Assembly: GCA_947498065.1 (NCBI GenBank)
Contig: CANMIS010000001.1
Span: 887,000 to 950,999, forward strand
DNA length: 64,000 nt
DNA from: an uncultured Erythrobacter sp.
GTDB lineage: Bacteria > Pseudomonadota > Alphaproteobacteria > Sphingomonadales > Sphingomonadaceae
Direction: 5' to 3'
Of this stretch, positions 9,421 to 19,309 are shown piece after piece. The notes under the pieces are model-generated. The model was not told where the DNA came from. It saw only the letters and a list, made by a program, of their open reading frames with translations, and searched no databases. The translations under genes were made by a program, and so were the position numbers. The number at the start of each line of letters is the position of its first letter. Within the stretch, counting starts at the first letter, position 1.

Positions 9421-11221
9421 TCTCAACGATGTGATCCACCGGGTGACAGAGCGGGTGATCGAAAACTCCCGCGCCAGCCGCACCGCCTATCTGGAGCTGA
9501 TGAAGCGCGAGGGCGACCGCCGCCCTGAGCACAAGGATGTGGCGTGCTCCAACCTCGCCCACGCCTTTGCCGGCGCGCTGGAAGATCAAGACGCGATGAA
9601 GAGCGGGCGCGGCCCGAATGTCGGCATTGTCTCCGCCTATAACGACATGCTGTCCGCGCATCAGCCCTATGGCCGCTATCCCGACCGGCTGAAGATCTAC
9701 GCCCGCGAAGTCGGCGCCACCGCGCAGGTCGCTGGCGGGACGCCCGCCATGTGTGACGGCGTGACGCAGGGTGAAGACGGCATGGAGCTATCGCTGTTCA
9801 GCCGCGATGTAATCGCCATGTCGACCGGCGTTGCTTTGTCGCACCAAATGTATGACGGGATCGCGTGCCTCGGCATTTGCGACAAGATCGTGCCCGGCCT
9901 GATGATCGGCGCATTGCGCTTTGGCCATTTACCCGCGATCTTTGTGCCCTCTGGCCCGATGCCATCAGGCATTTCGAACAAGCAGAAGCAGGAAACCCGC
10001 CAGCTTTATGCCGAGGGCAAGGTTGACCGGGACGCCCTGCTTGAAAGCGAGCTTGGCAGCTATCACTCGCCCGGCACCTGCACGTTCTATGGCACGGCCA
10101 ATTCCAACCAGATGATGATGGAGATGATGGGGCTGCATGTGCCCGGCTCTGCCTTCGTCACTCCAGGCACGAAACTTCGCCAGGAGCTGGACCGTGCAGC
10201 AATGCACCGTTTGGCTGAGCTGTCCGGCACCACGACACGCACATTGGCGCAGGTGGTCGATGAAAAAGCGATCATCAACGCGGCGATTGGCCTGCTCGCC
10301 ACCGGTGGTTCGACCAATCACGCGATCCACATCCCGGCGATGGCGCGGGCCGCAGGCGTCATATTCGACTGGGATGATCTGGCCGAGCTTTCCAGCGTCG
10401 TGCCCTTGGTCGCGCGGGTCTATCCCAATGGCTCCGGCGATGTGAACCAGTTCCACGCCGCTGGCGGCATGGCCTATGTTGCGCGTACGCTGCTGGAGGC
10501 GGGGCTGTGCCACGGGGATATCCTCACCATGTGGGACAGCGGATTTTCGGCCTATACCGCCGAGCCAGTGCTGGACGCCGAACAGAAACTGAGCTGGGCC
10601 GATGTGCCCGAAAGCCGCGATCTCGACATGCTTCGCCCGGCGAGCGATCCGGTGCAGCCCGATGGCGGCATGAAGCTGCTAACTGGCAATCTCGGCCGCG
10701 CGTGCTTCAAATCCTCTGCGGTTGAGCGCGAGCGATGGACCGTCACAGCGCCTGCGCGCATTTTCGAAACACAGGCCGACGTGGTCGCGGCGTTTAAAGC
10801 GGGCGAGCTCGACCGCGACGTTGTGGTTGTGGTCAGGTTCCAAGGGCCGCGCGCCAATGGCATGCCAGAGCTTCACGCGCTCACCCCTTCGCTCACCGTG
10901 CTGCAAAATCGCGGGCATAAGGTCGCATTGGTCACCGATGGCCGGATGTCCGGCGCGAGCGGCAAAGTGCCCGCCGCGATCCATATCACGCCAGAGGCCA
11001 AAGGCGGCGGACCGCTTGCCCATTTGCAGGATGGCGATGTGATCACCGTTTGCGCGGAGACCGGAGAGCTGTGGACCACAGCCGATCTATCGTCGCGCAC
11101 GCCCGCCGCTGACCCAGCGCAGGAACACGGCGTGGGCCGCGAGCTGTTCCGCATGCTGCAAAATCAGGCTGACGGGGCGGAGCAAGGCGCCTCCGCCATG
11201 CTCGCCGCGGCGGGGCTATAA
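9413..11221 (+). CDS. edd: Phosphogluconate dehydratase
   Basis: Converts 6-phosphogluconate to 2-keto-3-deoxy-6-phosphogluconate. The 602 residues belong to the IlvD/Edd dehydratase family, with iron-sulfur ligand cysteines in [15 protein letters not shown] and [11 protein letters not shown] and a later GRACFKSSA segment. The C-terminal domain carries [17 protein letters not shown], typical of Edd. It starts inside the end of zwf and is followed 3 bases later by glk, so the three are translated as a coupled unit. The KDPG aldolase gene (eda), often adjacent, is not in this window. Confidence 0.95.
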   Translation: MSNLNDVIHRVTERVIENSRASRTAYLELMKREGDRRPEHKDVACSNLAHAFAGALEDQDAMKSGRGPNVGIVSAYNDMLSAHQPYGRYPDRLKIYAREVGATAQVAGGTPAMCDGVTQGEDGMELSLFSRDVIAMSTGVALSHQMYDGIACLGICDKIVPGLMIGALRFGHLPAIFVPSGPMPSGISNKQKQETRQLYAEGKVDRDALLESELGSYHSPGTCTFYGTANSNQMMMEMMGLHVPGSAFVTPGTKLRQELDRAAMHRLAELSGTTTRTLAQVVDEKAIINAAIGLLATGGSTNHAIHIPAMARAAGVIFDWDDLAELSSVVPLVARVYPNGSGDVNQFHAAGGMAYVARTLLEAGLCHGDILTMWDSGFSAYTAEPVLDAEQKLSWADVPESRDLDMLRPASDPVQPDGGMKLLTGNLGRACFKSSAVERERWTVTAPARIFETQADVVAAFKAGELDRDVVVVVRFQGPRANGMPELHALTPSLTVLQNRGHKVALVTDGRMSGASGKVPAAIHITPEAKGGGPLAHLQDGDVITVCAETGELWTTADLSSRTPAADPAQEHGVGRELFRMLQNQADGAEQGASAMLAAAGL

Positions 11222-11224
11222 CGC

Positions 11225-12205
11225 ATGAGCAGCACGGATATCGTCGCGGTTGATATTGGCGGCACGCACGCCCGCTTTGCTATCGCCAGCGTGTCGGCAG
11301 ACGGCACAATTGCGCTGGGCGAGCCGACCACGCTCCACACAGAGGATCACGTCAGCTTCCAAACCGCTTGGGAGGATTACCGCGCACGCTCTGGCGGCAC
11401 TCTGCCTCAGAATGTCGCACTGGCGATTGCTGGGCCAATCACGGGCGAGGTTATCCGTTTCACCAACAATCCCTGGATCATCCGCCCCGCCTTGGTGAAT
11501 GAGAAACTGGGCACCACGCGCCATACAATCGTCAATGATTTTGAAGCGGTCGCCTATGCGGTCGCGCGCCTGCCAGAGGACCACTTTGTGCACCTTACTG
11601 GCCCGGAGCAGCCGCTTAGCCCCACTGGCACGCTCAGCGTGATCGGCCCCGGCACAGGTCTGGGCGTTGCGCATTTGTGGCGCGGCGCAAACGGGGAATT
11701 CCGCGTACAGGCGACCGAAGGCGGTCATCTCGATTTCGCTCCAGTAGACGCCATTGAAGACGCCATCCTTGCCCGCCTGCGCAAGCGCCACAATCGCGTC
11801 TCTGTGGAACGGATCGTCTCCGGCCCCGGCATTGTCGATATCTATCAAACGCTTGCCGCGCTGGAGAACCGAACGGTTGCTGAATGCGACGACATCGAAA
11901 TCTGGACCAAGGGCACTTCCGGTGAAGACAGCCTTGCCGCCGCCGCTGTTGACCGCTTTTGCATGGCGCTGGGCAGTATCGCGGGCGATATTGCGCTGGC
12001 CCAAGGCGGCTTTGGCGGTGTCGTGATCGCGGGTGGGCTGGGCTACCGAATTCGCGAAACGCTCGCTTCCTCTGGCTTTGCTGGCCGGTTCCGTCACAAG
12101 GGGCGCTATCAAGAATTGATGGCCAGCATCCCGGTCAAAATCGTCAGCCATCCGCAACCTGGCCTGCTCGGCGCAGCAACCGCATTTGCAAGAGAACATC
12201 TGTGA
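11225..12205 (+). CDS. glk: Glucokinase
   Basis: ATP-dependent phosphorylation of glucose to glucose-6-phosphate. The 326 residues match the Glk family of the ASKHA superfamily: N-terminal phosphate-1 loop DIGGTHARFA, NNPW segment, NDFEAVAYA with the catalytic aspartate, GPGTGLGVA, ATEGGHLDF, and the C-terminal adenosine motif GGVVIAGGLG. It supplies the substrate of Zwf encoded two genes upstream. Its stop codon overlaps the GTG start of the next gene (GTGA), implying translational coupling. Confidence 0.93.
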   Translation: MSSTDIVAVDIGGTHARFAIASVSADGTIALGEPTTLHTEDHVSFQTAWEDYRARSGGTLPQNVALAIAGPITGEVIRFTNNPWIIRPALVNEKLGTTRHTIVNDFEAVAYAVARLPEDHFVHLTGPEQPLSPTGTLSVIGPGTGLGVAHLWRGANGEFRVQATEGGHLDFAPVDAIEDAILARLRKRHNRVSVERIVSGPGIVDIYQTLAALENRTVAECDDIEIWTKGTSGEDSLAAAAVDRFCMALGSIAGDIALAQGGFGGVVIAGGLGYRIRETLASSGFAGRFRHKGRYQELMASIPVKIVSHPQPGLLGAATAFAREHL

Positions 12206-14991
12206 ACACCAAGCCTTTGAAATCCATCACTGATCTGCACACTCGGCTGAGCGATCTGCACCAGCAGACGCGCGAAACGCCGCTGTTCAATCCGGTGTTC
12301 CAACTGGGTCTGGACCTGTCGCGCGCACTCGAAGGCGGGAATGCCAATCTCGATGAGCTGGAGGCGATGGTCGCTGAGCTGGAATGCGCCAGCCTGCAAT
12401 CGCGCGCATCGCGCCTGCGCCGTCTGGTCTCGCCCGTCTCCAAAGAAGCGAACCGTGATGCGTTGAATGCCAGCCTTTCGAGCGCGAGCGATTTTGCGGA
12501 ACTGCGGGCGCGCTGGGAAAACCCCAGCCTGCATGCCGTTTTCACCGCACACCCAACTTTCTTACTGACGCCGGAACAATCCGATGCGGTGGCCACGGCC
12601 GCCGGCAGCGATGGCGATATCGGCAACGAGGTGTGCGTGACCGGCACAGATCGCCCCGCGATCACCCTGCAATATGAGCACGGCCGCGCCATGCGCGCCA
12701 TTGGGCATGCTCAGGACGCGCGCGATGCCATCGTCAGCGATGTGCTCGCCCATGCGCAGGCGACCTGGCCTGACCAATGGCAGGAGCTGGCCCCTGTGCC
12801 GTTCCGCTTCGCGACCTGGGTCGGATATGACATGGACGGGCGGACCGACATCAAATGGTACACCTCCATCGGCTTCCGTTTGGCAGAGAAAGCAGAGCGC
12901 CTGGGCCGCTATGCCGATAGCCTGGCCGCGATTGACGGCGAACACAGTCTGATCAAAACCCTGCGCGACGCTCAGAACCACGCAGCGCTCAGCGCGCGCG
13001 AGTTCACCAGCGATCTCAGCTCGCCAGAGGCGCTTTCGCTCGCGGCGAACCGGCTGACCGCTGACAATCCGGCCAAGCTGCTGTCGCTCAAGCCCCTGAT
13101 TGCGCAATTGGAAGATGAAGCCAGCACCGCAGAAGCGGCACATGCGGTCGCGCTCAAAACGCTGGCCGCGGCCATGCGCGCAGACGGCCTTGGCATGGCG
13201 CATGTGCATTTCCGCGTGAACGCGAAACAGCTCCACAACGGTATCCGCCGCCGGATCGATCCGGACAACACGCTCGACCTCGCCAGCAAGGGCGCAATGG
13301 CGACCTTGCGCAAACTGCTGGGCGAGGTGAAGCCGCTGCGCACCAATTTCGCATCGCTCGCGATTGAGAGCTCCACAGCAATCCGGCAATTCCTGGCGAT
13401 GGCGCAAATCCTCGGCTCCGTGGATGCCGATACGCCGATCCGCATGCTGATCGCGGAGTGCGAGCAGCCCTCCACCATTCTCGCGGCGCTCTATTTCTCA
13501 AAACTGTTCGGGATTGAGGACAAGGTCGACGTCTCGCCTTTGTTTGAGACCGAAAGCGCGCTGGAGCACGGCGGACGTTTCCTGGAGGCGCTGTGCGCTG
13601 AGCCGGAATATCAGGCCTATGCCCGCACGCGCGGCCGGGTCTGCATTCAGACCGGTTTCTCCGATGCAGGCCGATTCGTCGGCCAAATCCCCGCCAGCCT
13701 CGCGATTGAACGGCTGCAAGGGCGCATGGCGCAGGCCATGGCGAAAAACGGCCTGGGTGATGTCTCGGCGCTGATCTTCAACACCCACGGCGAAAGCATG
13801 GGCCGCGGCGCGCATCCGAGCGGCTTTGACGACCGGCTCGCATGGCCGCTCAGCCCATGGGCGCGCAGCCGCTTTGCTGCGAAAGACATCGTGCTGGAGC
13901 CTGAGGTCAGCTTCCAGGGCGGCGATGGCTACATGTTCTTCGCCACGCCAGAGCTGGCCCGCGCAACCCTGACCCGGATTGCGACCGCACCGCTCAATGA
14001 TCCGGCGGCGGCAGAGGATCCGTTCTACAGCCGCACCGACATCAGTCTGGATTTCTATCGCGCCATCCGCGCGAACCAGCGGCAGCATCTGCGCAGTCAG
14101 ACCTATTCGCGCGCTGTCACAGCGTTCGGCTTGGGCCTGCTCAATTCGACCGGTAGCCGCGTTTCTCGCCGTCAGTCTGATCTCTCGGCGGATCGCGACA
14201 TGTCGCTGCGCCAGATCCGCGCAATCCCGCACAATTCAATCCTGCAACAGCTTGGCTATCCGGTGAACATCATCTCCGGCATCGGCAGCGCGGCGGATGG
14301 CAATTATGAAGAGCTCGCCGCTCTGATCAAAGAAAGCCCGCGCGGACGCCAATTGATCCGCTTGGCGCGCGCCTCCAATGCACTCGCCAGTATCAAGACG
14401 GTCGCCGCCCACGGCGAACTGTTTAACTCGGCCTATTGGGCGAGCCGGCCTTATCGGGGCACGGAAAGCCATTTGTCCGCCGCATGCGAGACATTGGCCG
14501 AATATCTCACGAAGGACGACCGCACCGGAGTGTTCCGCCGCCTCGCCTCGCGCCTGCGGGTCGATGCGCTTAAATTCCACCGCCTGCTTGATCTAATCCC
14601 GGACGAAGCGCCGCTGGAAGACCGCGAGAACACCCGCCGCACCATTGGCGCTGCGCAGGCTCTGCGCCTCGCGCTGATGCAGCATATCTTCCTGCGCGCT
14701 GTCTCAATCCCGGCCTTTAGCCGCGCGAACGATATCAGCCGCGACGATGTGCTGGAGATGGTGTTCAGCCTCAGGATTGAAGACGCGCTCGCGCAGCTGC
14801 GCCGCGCCTTCCCAACCTCCTTCCCTCAACCAGAGGATTTCGCGGTCGATGCGGCGAGCGATTATCCCGATGGCGACAACGAAGGCTATGCGCAGATTGG
14901 CCGTGATTACATCGATCCAATCGAGCGCGCGTATAATCTGATGCTGAGGCTGACGACGGCAATTGCCAATGAATTTGGCGCGCACGGGTGA
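12202..14991 (+). CDS. Phosphoenolpyruvate carboxylase-like protein, divergent
   Basis: A 929-residue protein of PEP-carboxylase length and layout, started at a GTG that overlaps the glk stop. Recognisable family blocks: FTAHPT with H117, GYDMDG (208-213), VSPLFET (446-450), QTGFSDAGR (483-491), NTHGESMGRG (527-536), GSR and RAIP. Several depart from the consensus: the Lys of GYSDSxKDAG is Arg, the HGRGG loop lacks the first Arg and is shorter, and GGDRDGNP reads GYDMDGRTD. The metal-site Glu and Asp appear kept. It may be an active but unusual PEPC feeding oxaloacetate from Entner-Doudoroff PEP, or a regulator descended from PEPC. Operon position supports a central-carbon role. Confidence 0.75.
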   Translation: MNTKPLKSITDLHTRLSDLHQQTRETPLFNPVFQLGLDLSRALEGGNANLDELEAMVAELECASLQSRASRLRRLVSPVSKEANRDALNASLSSASDFAELRARWENPSLHAVFTAHPTFLLTPEQSDAVATAAGSDGDIGNEVCVTGTDRPAITLQYEHGRAMRAIGHAQDARDAIVSDVLAHAQATWPDQWQELAPVPFRFATWVGYDMDGRTDIKWYTSIGFRLAEKAERLGRYADSLAAIDGEHSLIKTLRDAQNHAALSAREFTSDLSSPEALSLAANRLTADNPAKLLSLKPLIAQLEDEASTAEAAHAVALKTLAAAMRADGLGMAHVHFRVNAKQLHNGIRRRIDPDNTLDLASKGAMATLRKLLGEVKPLRTNFASLAIESSTAIRQFLAMAQILGSVDADTPIRMLIAECEQPSTILAALYFSKLFGIEDKVDVSPLFETESALEHGGRFLEALCAEPEYQAYARTRGRVCIQTGFSDAGRFVGQIPASLAIERLQGRMAQAMAKNGLGDVSALIFNTHGESMGRGAHPSGFDDRLAWPLSPWARSRFAAKDIVLEPEVSFQGGDGYMFFATPELARATLTRIATAPLNDPAAAEDPFYSRTDISLDFYRAIRANQRQHLRSQTYSRAVTAFGLGLLNSTGSRVSRRQSDLSADRDMSLRQIRAIPHNSILQQLGYPVNIISGIGSAADGNYEELAALIKESPRGRQLIRLARASNALASIKTVAAHGELFNSAYWASRPYRGTESHLSAACETLAEYLTKDDRTGVFRRLASRLRVDALKFHRLLDLIPDEAPLEDRENTRRTIGAAQALRLALMQHIFLRAVSIPAFSRANDISRDDVLEMVFSLRIEDALAQLRRAFPTSFPQPEDFAVDAASDYPDGDNEGYAQIGRDYIDPIERAYNLMLRLTTAIANEFGAHG

Positions 14992-14993
14992 TG

Positions 14994-15008
14994 GGTGGCT
15001 AGGCCGCC
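14994..15008 (+). terminator. Weak hairpin after the PEPC-like gene
   Basis: GGTGGC-TAG-GCCGCC can form a 6-bp stem (one G-U pair) right after the stop codon. No T-run follows, so its role as the operon terminator is only possible. Confidence 0.25.
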
Positions 15009-15133
15009 AGCAAAACGAAATTCAGCTAACACCCGCCTTGCCGTTAACACTTTCCCATGGGGATCGTCTCGCGAAGGGACGCGCCAACGTTAGCCTCTAG
15101 CGACTCACGAAAGTTTACGGCATATAGCGGCGC

Positions 15134-15988
15134 ATGTTGAAACTCATTAAATCTGCCCGCATAGCTGCCGCGATTTCCCTCGCTTCGCTTGCTGGCACAT
15201 CCAGCCTAGCCGACGATCAGACCCCTGCCGCTGAAGCGGCGGAGGCCGCAGAGCAAGTGGCTGATGCGGCCGCTCAAGAGGCGATCCGTCCGATTGATCC
15301 GACAACCGGCGGCGAATCGCTGGTGGTCGATCCGAGCCTGCCGACCCCATACGATCCAACGGCTGCTGAGATTGCCGCTGGCCTTCCGCCAATTGGCGAG
15401 GTCGCTCCAGAAGTGCCGGAAATCGCGCCGCGCGCCGCTGGCCGGGAAGCAGGCGTCACCGCCGCCCGCATGATCTCACGCGAAGTGATCCAAGACGTGC
15501 CTCCTCCTCCGCCAGAGCCGGAAAATCCCTTCGTGGTCAATTCGATCCTGCCGATCGAAGGCACGATCCGCTACGGAGAATGGTTCTGGGATGAGAGCAA
15601 TGCGCCCAAAACCGGCAAGCTGGTTATCACTGTTGACCTTGATGCCCGCGTGATCAGCGCATTTCGCGATGGCCACGAAATCGGCACCGCCGTTGCTCTG
15701 CTCGGCACAAAATCACACCCGACCCCGCTCGGCACTTTCCCAATCCTGACCAAGGAGAAGGACAATGTGTCTGAGAAATATAACAACGCGCCGATGCCCT
15801 ACACGCTGCGCATGACCTGGGATGGCATCGCCATTCACGGCTCGCCAGTGCTCAATGGCTATGCCAGCCACGGCTGCGTCGGTGTGCCCGAAGAATTCGC
15901 CGCCAAACTGTTCGCCATCGCCAAACGCGGTGACAAAGTGATCGTGACACGCGGTAAGATGATAGGCGTGGGGGACGCAATCATCTAA
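15134..15988 (+). CDS. L,D-transpeptidase (YkuD family)
   Basis: A 284-residue exported protein: signal peptide (about 1-26), Ala/Pro-rich spacer to about residue 130, then an LD-transpeptidase (YkuD) catalytic domain (160-275). The catalytic signature HGSPVLNGYASHGCVGVP includes H235, H246 and the nucleophile C248. Such enzymes cross-link peptidoglycan through meso-diaminopimelate or attach proteins to it, acting in the periplasm. The long spacer probably tethers the domain away from the inner membrane. It is a single gene with its own leader of about 140 bases. Confidence 0.88.
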   Translation: MLKLIKSARIAAAISLASLAGTSSLADDQTPAAEAAEAAEQVADAAAQEAIRPIDPTTGGESLVVDPSLPTPYDPTAAEIAAGLPPIGEVAPEVPEIAPRAAGREAGVTAARMISREVIQDVPPPPPEPENPFVVNSILPIEGTIRYGEWFWDESNAPKTGKLVITVDLDARVISAFRDGHEIGTAVALLGTKSHPTPLGTFPILTKEKDNVSEKYNNAPMPYTLRMTWDGIAIHGSPVLNGYASHGCVGVPEEFAAKLFAIAKRGDKVIVTRGKMIGVGDAII

Positions 15989-16026
15989 TCCGCTGATGCG
16001 GTGTGCGCAAGCGCGCCGAGTGCTGC

Positions 16027-17043
16027 TTAATGCATCGCTCTGGGCGGTTCGGGGGCGAACCGCCACACCCGCATCATCATCCCCAATTTGGCAATTTTTT
16101 CCGTTCCCGGCGTAATGAGCACGCCGGACAGCGACGCATTGTCGCCCTCCCACAGGCGATCGAACGCGCGGCCAGCCTCACTGCGGCTCGCCTGTCCGCC
16201 AAGCGCGGCAATGATGCGAATGATCGTCTCAATCGAAATCGCGCGCGGGACATTGGCGTAATAATTGTATTCGGGCCCGCCGCCGCTGCCCTTTTCGCGG
16301 TAGACCCGCGTTTCCCAGTCCTCATCCGCGTACCATTCAATCGCTCGCCAGGCGTCCGAGAGGTTCTGCGCGCTGTTCGCGAGCGCGCTGACATCGAGCC
16401 AATCCGCCTCTGCGATGCGTGCGCGCATCCGCGCCCGATCATATCGGTCATCGCGGTTGGATGGATCATCGGCGGCAGTGATTCCGGCATCCGCGACGAC
16501 TTGCTCCAGCTCAGCTTTGCGCCAGCTGAGCAGCGGACGCAGCAGCGCCATCTCAGTTCCGGGCAGTGTGGTCGCAGCGCGCACTCCCGCGAGGCCGGAA
16601 AGGCCGCTGCCCCTGCCAAGGCGCATCAGCAGGGTCTCCGCCTGATCATCGACGTGATGCGCGGTTGCGACCGCTCCAAGCTGATGATCAGCCGCCCACT
16701 TCGCGAGCGCGGCGTAGCGAGCATCACGCGCCTTGGCTTGGACATTCCCGCTCGCAAGCTCGACGCTCAATGCAGTGAAAGGCACACCGAGCTCAGCGCA
16801 AACGCGCTCCACCAATGCCACTTCGCTGGCGGCCTCGGCTCTAAGTCCATGATTGATGCTGGCGACCGCAATACCGGTGCCATTTTCCGCTGCATTCGCG
16901 TGTGCGATCAGCAGCATCGCAAGGCTGTCTGCCCCGCCTGATACCGCCAGGCCAAGCGGCCCTTGGCGTTCATCCAGCGGCCACAGCGCGAGCAGATCCT
17001 TGCGCCATCGCGTGATCAGGTCAGATGAGACCGGCCTATCAAT
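16027..17043 (-). CDS. tilS: tRNA(Ile)-lysidine synthase TilS, unusual start
   Basis: Ligates lysine to C34 of tRNA-Ile2, changing its codon reading from AUG to AUA. The PP-loop ATPase motif SGGADS is present, followed by INHGLR, ATAHHVDDQAET and RPLLSWRK; the C-terminal TilS domain is present but short. The frame upstream of the PP-loop holds no ATG, GTG or TTG before an in-frame TGA. The first ATG (16915-16917) lies after the PP-loop and cannot start an active enzyme. I therefore extend to an ATT (17041-17043) that overlaps the cpoB stop and has GAGTGA about 8 bases upstream; in-frame CTG codons are the alternative. Function is confident, start is not. Confidence 0.8.
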   Translation of the reverse strand: MDRPVSSDLITRWRKDLLALWPLDERQGPLGLAVSGGADSLAMLLIAHANAAENGTGIAVASINHGLRAEAASEVALVERVCAELGVPFTALSVELASGNVQAKARDARYAALAKWAADHQLGAVATAHHVDDQAETLLMRLGRGSGLSGLAGVRAATTLPGTEMALLRPLLSWRKAELEQVVADAGITAADDPSNRDDRYDRARMRARIAEADWLDVSALANSAQNLSDAWRAIEWYADEDWETRVYREKGSGGGPEYNYYANVPRAISIETIIRIIAALGGQASRSEAGRAFDRLWEGDNASLSGVLITPGTEKIAKLGMMMRVWRFAPEPPRAMH

Positions 17044-18010
17044 TGCAGGTCACTCGCTGGCGATTGCGCTCATATTGATTGGACAGCCGTCCGCTGGCGA
17101 GCGCGGGGTAGGTCTCGCCAAATTCCGCCAATGCGATGCAAGCCCGGTTGGTGTCGTTGAGCGCGATCATCGCCTCTGAGAGGTACAGCAGGCTGTCGGC
17201 CGCACGCGGGGCCTGACGGTCAGCCTGATAATTGCGCAGGAACCACTTGGCCGCCTCTTCTGGCATATTGTCATCGAGATAGGCCCGGCCAAGCAGATTG
17301 CGGCCATAAGTCACGCGCCAATGCGAGCCATATTGCTCGACAAAGCTGTTCAATTGCTGGCGCGCCTCAGGGAAATAGCCCGCATTCCACAGGCGGAAGC
17401 CGTAGGAATATTCATCATCCGCTGGATCTTCAGTAATCGGCTTCGTGATCGCCTGCACCGCGGCAAGGCGCTCTGCGCTTGGCCCGCTGGTCGCGGCGGA
17501 TGTGCTGTCACCGGCGGACTGGCTGCCCGTGTCAGATGCGCCATTGCTCATCGCGCTGAGATTGCTGTCGGAGGCACCAAAGTCAGTGCCCGTATCAATG
17601 CTGGGCGCGGGAATGCTGGCCGATTCAAGCGCAGTCACCCGGGTCTCAATCTGGCTGATCGAATTGCCATTCTGCTCCGCGAGAGCGGTTAGCTGCTGCA
17701 ATTGCTGCTCCATCGCATCGAGCCGAGCGAGAATATCGGTAACCGCTGTGGTCGAATTGCTGTTCGCTGGGCGAGCAGTGGTTTCACCGGGCGCAATTTG
17801 CGGTTCAAAGAAGCGGCCATCGCCGCCGGGAAACACATTGCGTTGCAGCGCGCGAATTTCCGCCTCAATCTTGCGCAGGCGCGCCTCAGAATTGTCCTGA
17901 GCGATAGCCGGTACAGGCGTGGTTGCGACGACCGCCGCAGCCAATCCAGCGGCGAGCAGTCGCCCTCCGGCCTTGGCGGAAAAAACACGGTTTGAAATGA
18001 GTGCGCGCAT
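17039..18010 (-). CDS. cpoB: Tol-Pal associated periplasmic protein CpoB/YbgF
   Basis: A 323-residue exported protein. A signal peptide (ending VPAIA) is followed by two coiled-coil segments (LRKIEAEIRALQRNV and LARLDAMEQQLQQLTALAEQ) and a C-terminal TPR-like domain (about 205-320) with the YGFRLWNAGYFPEARQQL and RAADSLLYLSEAM repeats. CpoB links Tol-Pal outer-membrane constriction to peptidoglycan synthesis at division. Start chosen at MRALISNRV because the signal peptide begins there, with an AGGGAG site upstream; the longer frame is unlikely. It lies between the rodZ-like gene and tilS; tol and pal genes are not in the window. Confidence 0.82.
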   Translation of the reverse strand: MRALISNRVFSAKAGGRLLAAGLAAAVVATTPVPAIAQDNSEARLRKIEAEIRALQRNVFPGGDGRFFEPQIAPGETTARPANSNSTTAVTDILARLDAMEQQLQQLTALAEQNGNSISQIETRVTALESASIPAPSIDTGTDFGASDSNLSAMSNGASDTGSQSAGDSTSAATSGPSAERLAAVQAITKPITEDPADDEYSYGFRLWNAGYFPEARQQLNSFVEQYGSHWRVTYGRNLLGRAYLDDNMPEEAAKWFLRNYQADRQAPRAADSLLYLSEAMIALNDTNRACIALAEFGETYPALASGRLSNQYERNRQRVTCN

Positions 18011-18301
18011 CTTTGATCTGGCTCCCTCTGTGCAATTGCGGCGCTTTACCAAGCGATTTAGACCCCGCGCCATGGCCAAAAACCTCCGATCCTGAGGCAT
18101 TTGCAGCACAGCGCATGCGTCTTTTGGTGCAAAGCGCATGAATATAGCCCGAATCTGTGCCGAGGTCATGACGTCAAGTCGAGGGCCATAGGGGCTAAAA
18201 TCCGTGGGTAAGATGCCCAGACGCGGCAAATGGCGGCATGCGCGACGCATTTCGCGCCAACTGCCCTCGCGTAATTTCAGCCCTACGGGGCCAAATTCGC
18301 C

Positions 18302-19144
18302 TTACGTGTCTGGGGTTGCGTCTTGGTCCGCCTGCTGCGCGCGGGCGAGCAAAGCATCGGCAGAGATCGCGACATCGCGCATGATGAAATCATCCTCTGC
18401 CAATTTGGGCACCGGCTTTCCATCAATGGTGATCGCAAAGGCATCAGGCCGCCCGGTCCATATTTGGGGCCCTTGCGCGTCGGATGGGATTTCAAACCGC
18501 TCACCGCTGGCCATCTGCTTTTGCAGCAGCTGGTTATCATTGGCGTCGTAGAATTTGACCCAGACGCCCTCTTCCAATGCGGTGAAGACAACCTGCCCAT
18601 CGCTGCTTGCTGCGCCCGGTGCATTCGCGCCTGTCGCTCCGGCACCAGCGTTTTCGCCGCCATCGGCCAAAACAGGCTCATCGCCAACCAGCGGCGCGGG
18701 GCCAGCGCCCGATCCATAGTAAGATGAGTAGAATGTCGCCATTCCGGCAATCAGCAGGACCGCGGCGAAGGCGCCTGCCCATGCGAGGCCAGAAGACGGC
18801 AGTTTTGCCGCATCACCTGGCTCCATGCCGAGCGGGACCATTTCGCGTCCAGCCTCTGCCGTGCTCAGTTCCGCGCGGACTTGATCAGCGATCTCCGCCT
18901 CGTCCAGCCCCATCATCCGCGCATAAGTGCGCGAGAAGCCGATCGCATAGGTGCGCGCCGGAAGCGCGGAAAAATCACCCGATTCAATCACTTCCAAGTG
19001 GCGTTCTGGAATGCGTGTTTCGGCGGTAACCTGCTCTAGCGAGAGGCCGCGCTCTTTGCGCGCGCGGCGCAATTGTGCGCCCACGCTCTCGAGGGGCAGT
19101 TCCTCAACCGCTGTTTCTTGTTCGTTGTCCATGACCCGAACCAT
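18302..19144 (-). CDS. RodZ-like HTH / DUF4115 membrane protein
   Basis: A 280-residue protein with the RodZ layout: cytoplasmic HTH of the Xre type (about 22-85, GAQLRRARKERGLSLEQVTAET), one membrane helix (about 122-140), an Ala/Gly-rich periplasmic linker and a C-terminal DUF4115 domain (VWVKFYDANDNQLLQKQMASGE). RodZ connects MreB to the cell-wall elongation machinery. Start set at the ATG preceded by AAAGG; a second ATG four codons later (MDNEQ) is equally possible. It lies between ptsP and cpoB on the same strand. About 290 bases separate it from cpoB, and I see no gene there. Confidence 0.78.
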   Translation of the reverse strand: MVRVMDNEQETAVEELPLESVGAQLRRARKERGLSLEQVTAETRIPERHLEVIESGDFSALPARTYAIGFSRTYARMMGLDEAEIADQVRAELSTAEAGREMVPLGMEPGDAAKLPSSGLAWAGAFAAVLLIAGMATFYSSYYGSGAGPAPLVGDEPVLADGGENAGAGATGANAPGAASSDGQVVFTALEEGVWVKFYDANDNQLLQKQMASGERFEIPSDAQGPQIWTGRPDAFAITIDGKPVPKLAEDDFIMRDVAISADALLARAQQADQDATPDT

Positions 19145-19309
19145 ACGACCTTTTGTTTGCGGGCCTTTGAACAGACCCTTATTTTTCCCCGAAGGTGCTT
19201 TGCTGCAAACAATCGGTTGCAGCCTGCGCTGTCAAGCATTCTTGCGGTTCGTCGCAGCCCCATTCCGACAGAACGGCGCTGACACGCGTTCAGTTAACGC
19301 ACGAATGCG

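Noticed and set aside
11216..12199. A 327-codon minus-strand frame opposite glk
   Set aside because: Covers a clear glucokinase gene exactly; no independent protein features.
18011..18250. Upstream extension of cpoB by 80 codons
   Set aside because: The extension precedes the signal peptide and has no export feature; the start at 18010 gives a normal Sec signal.
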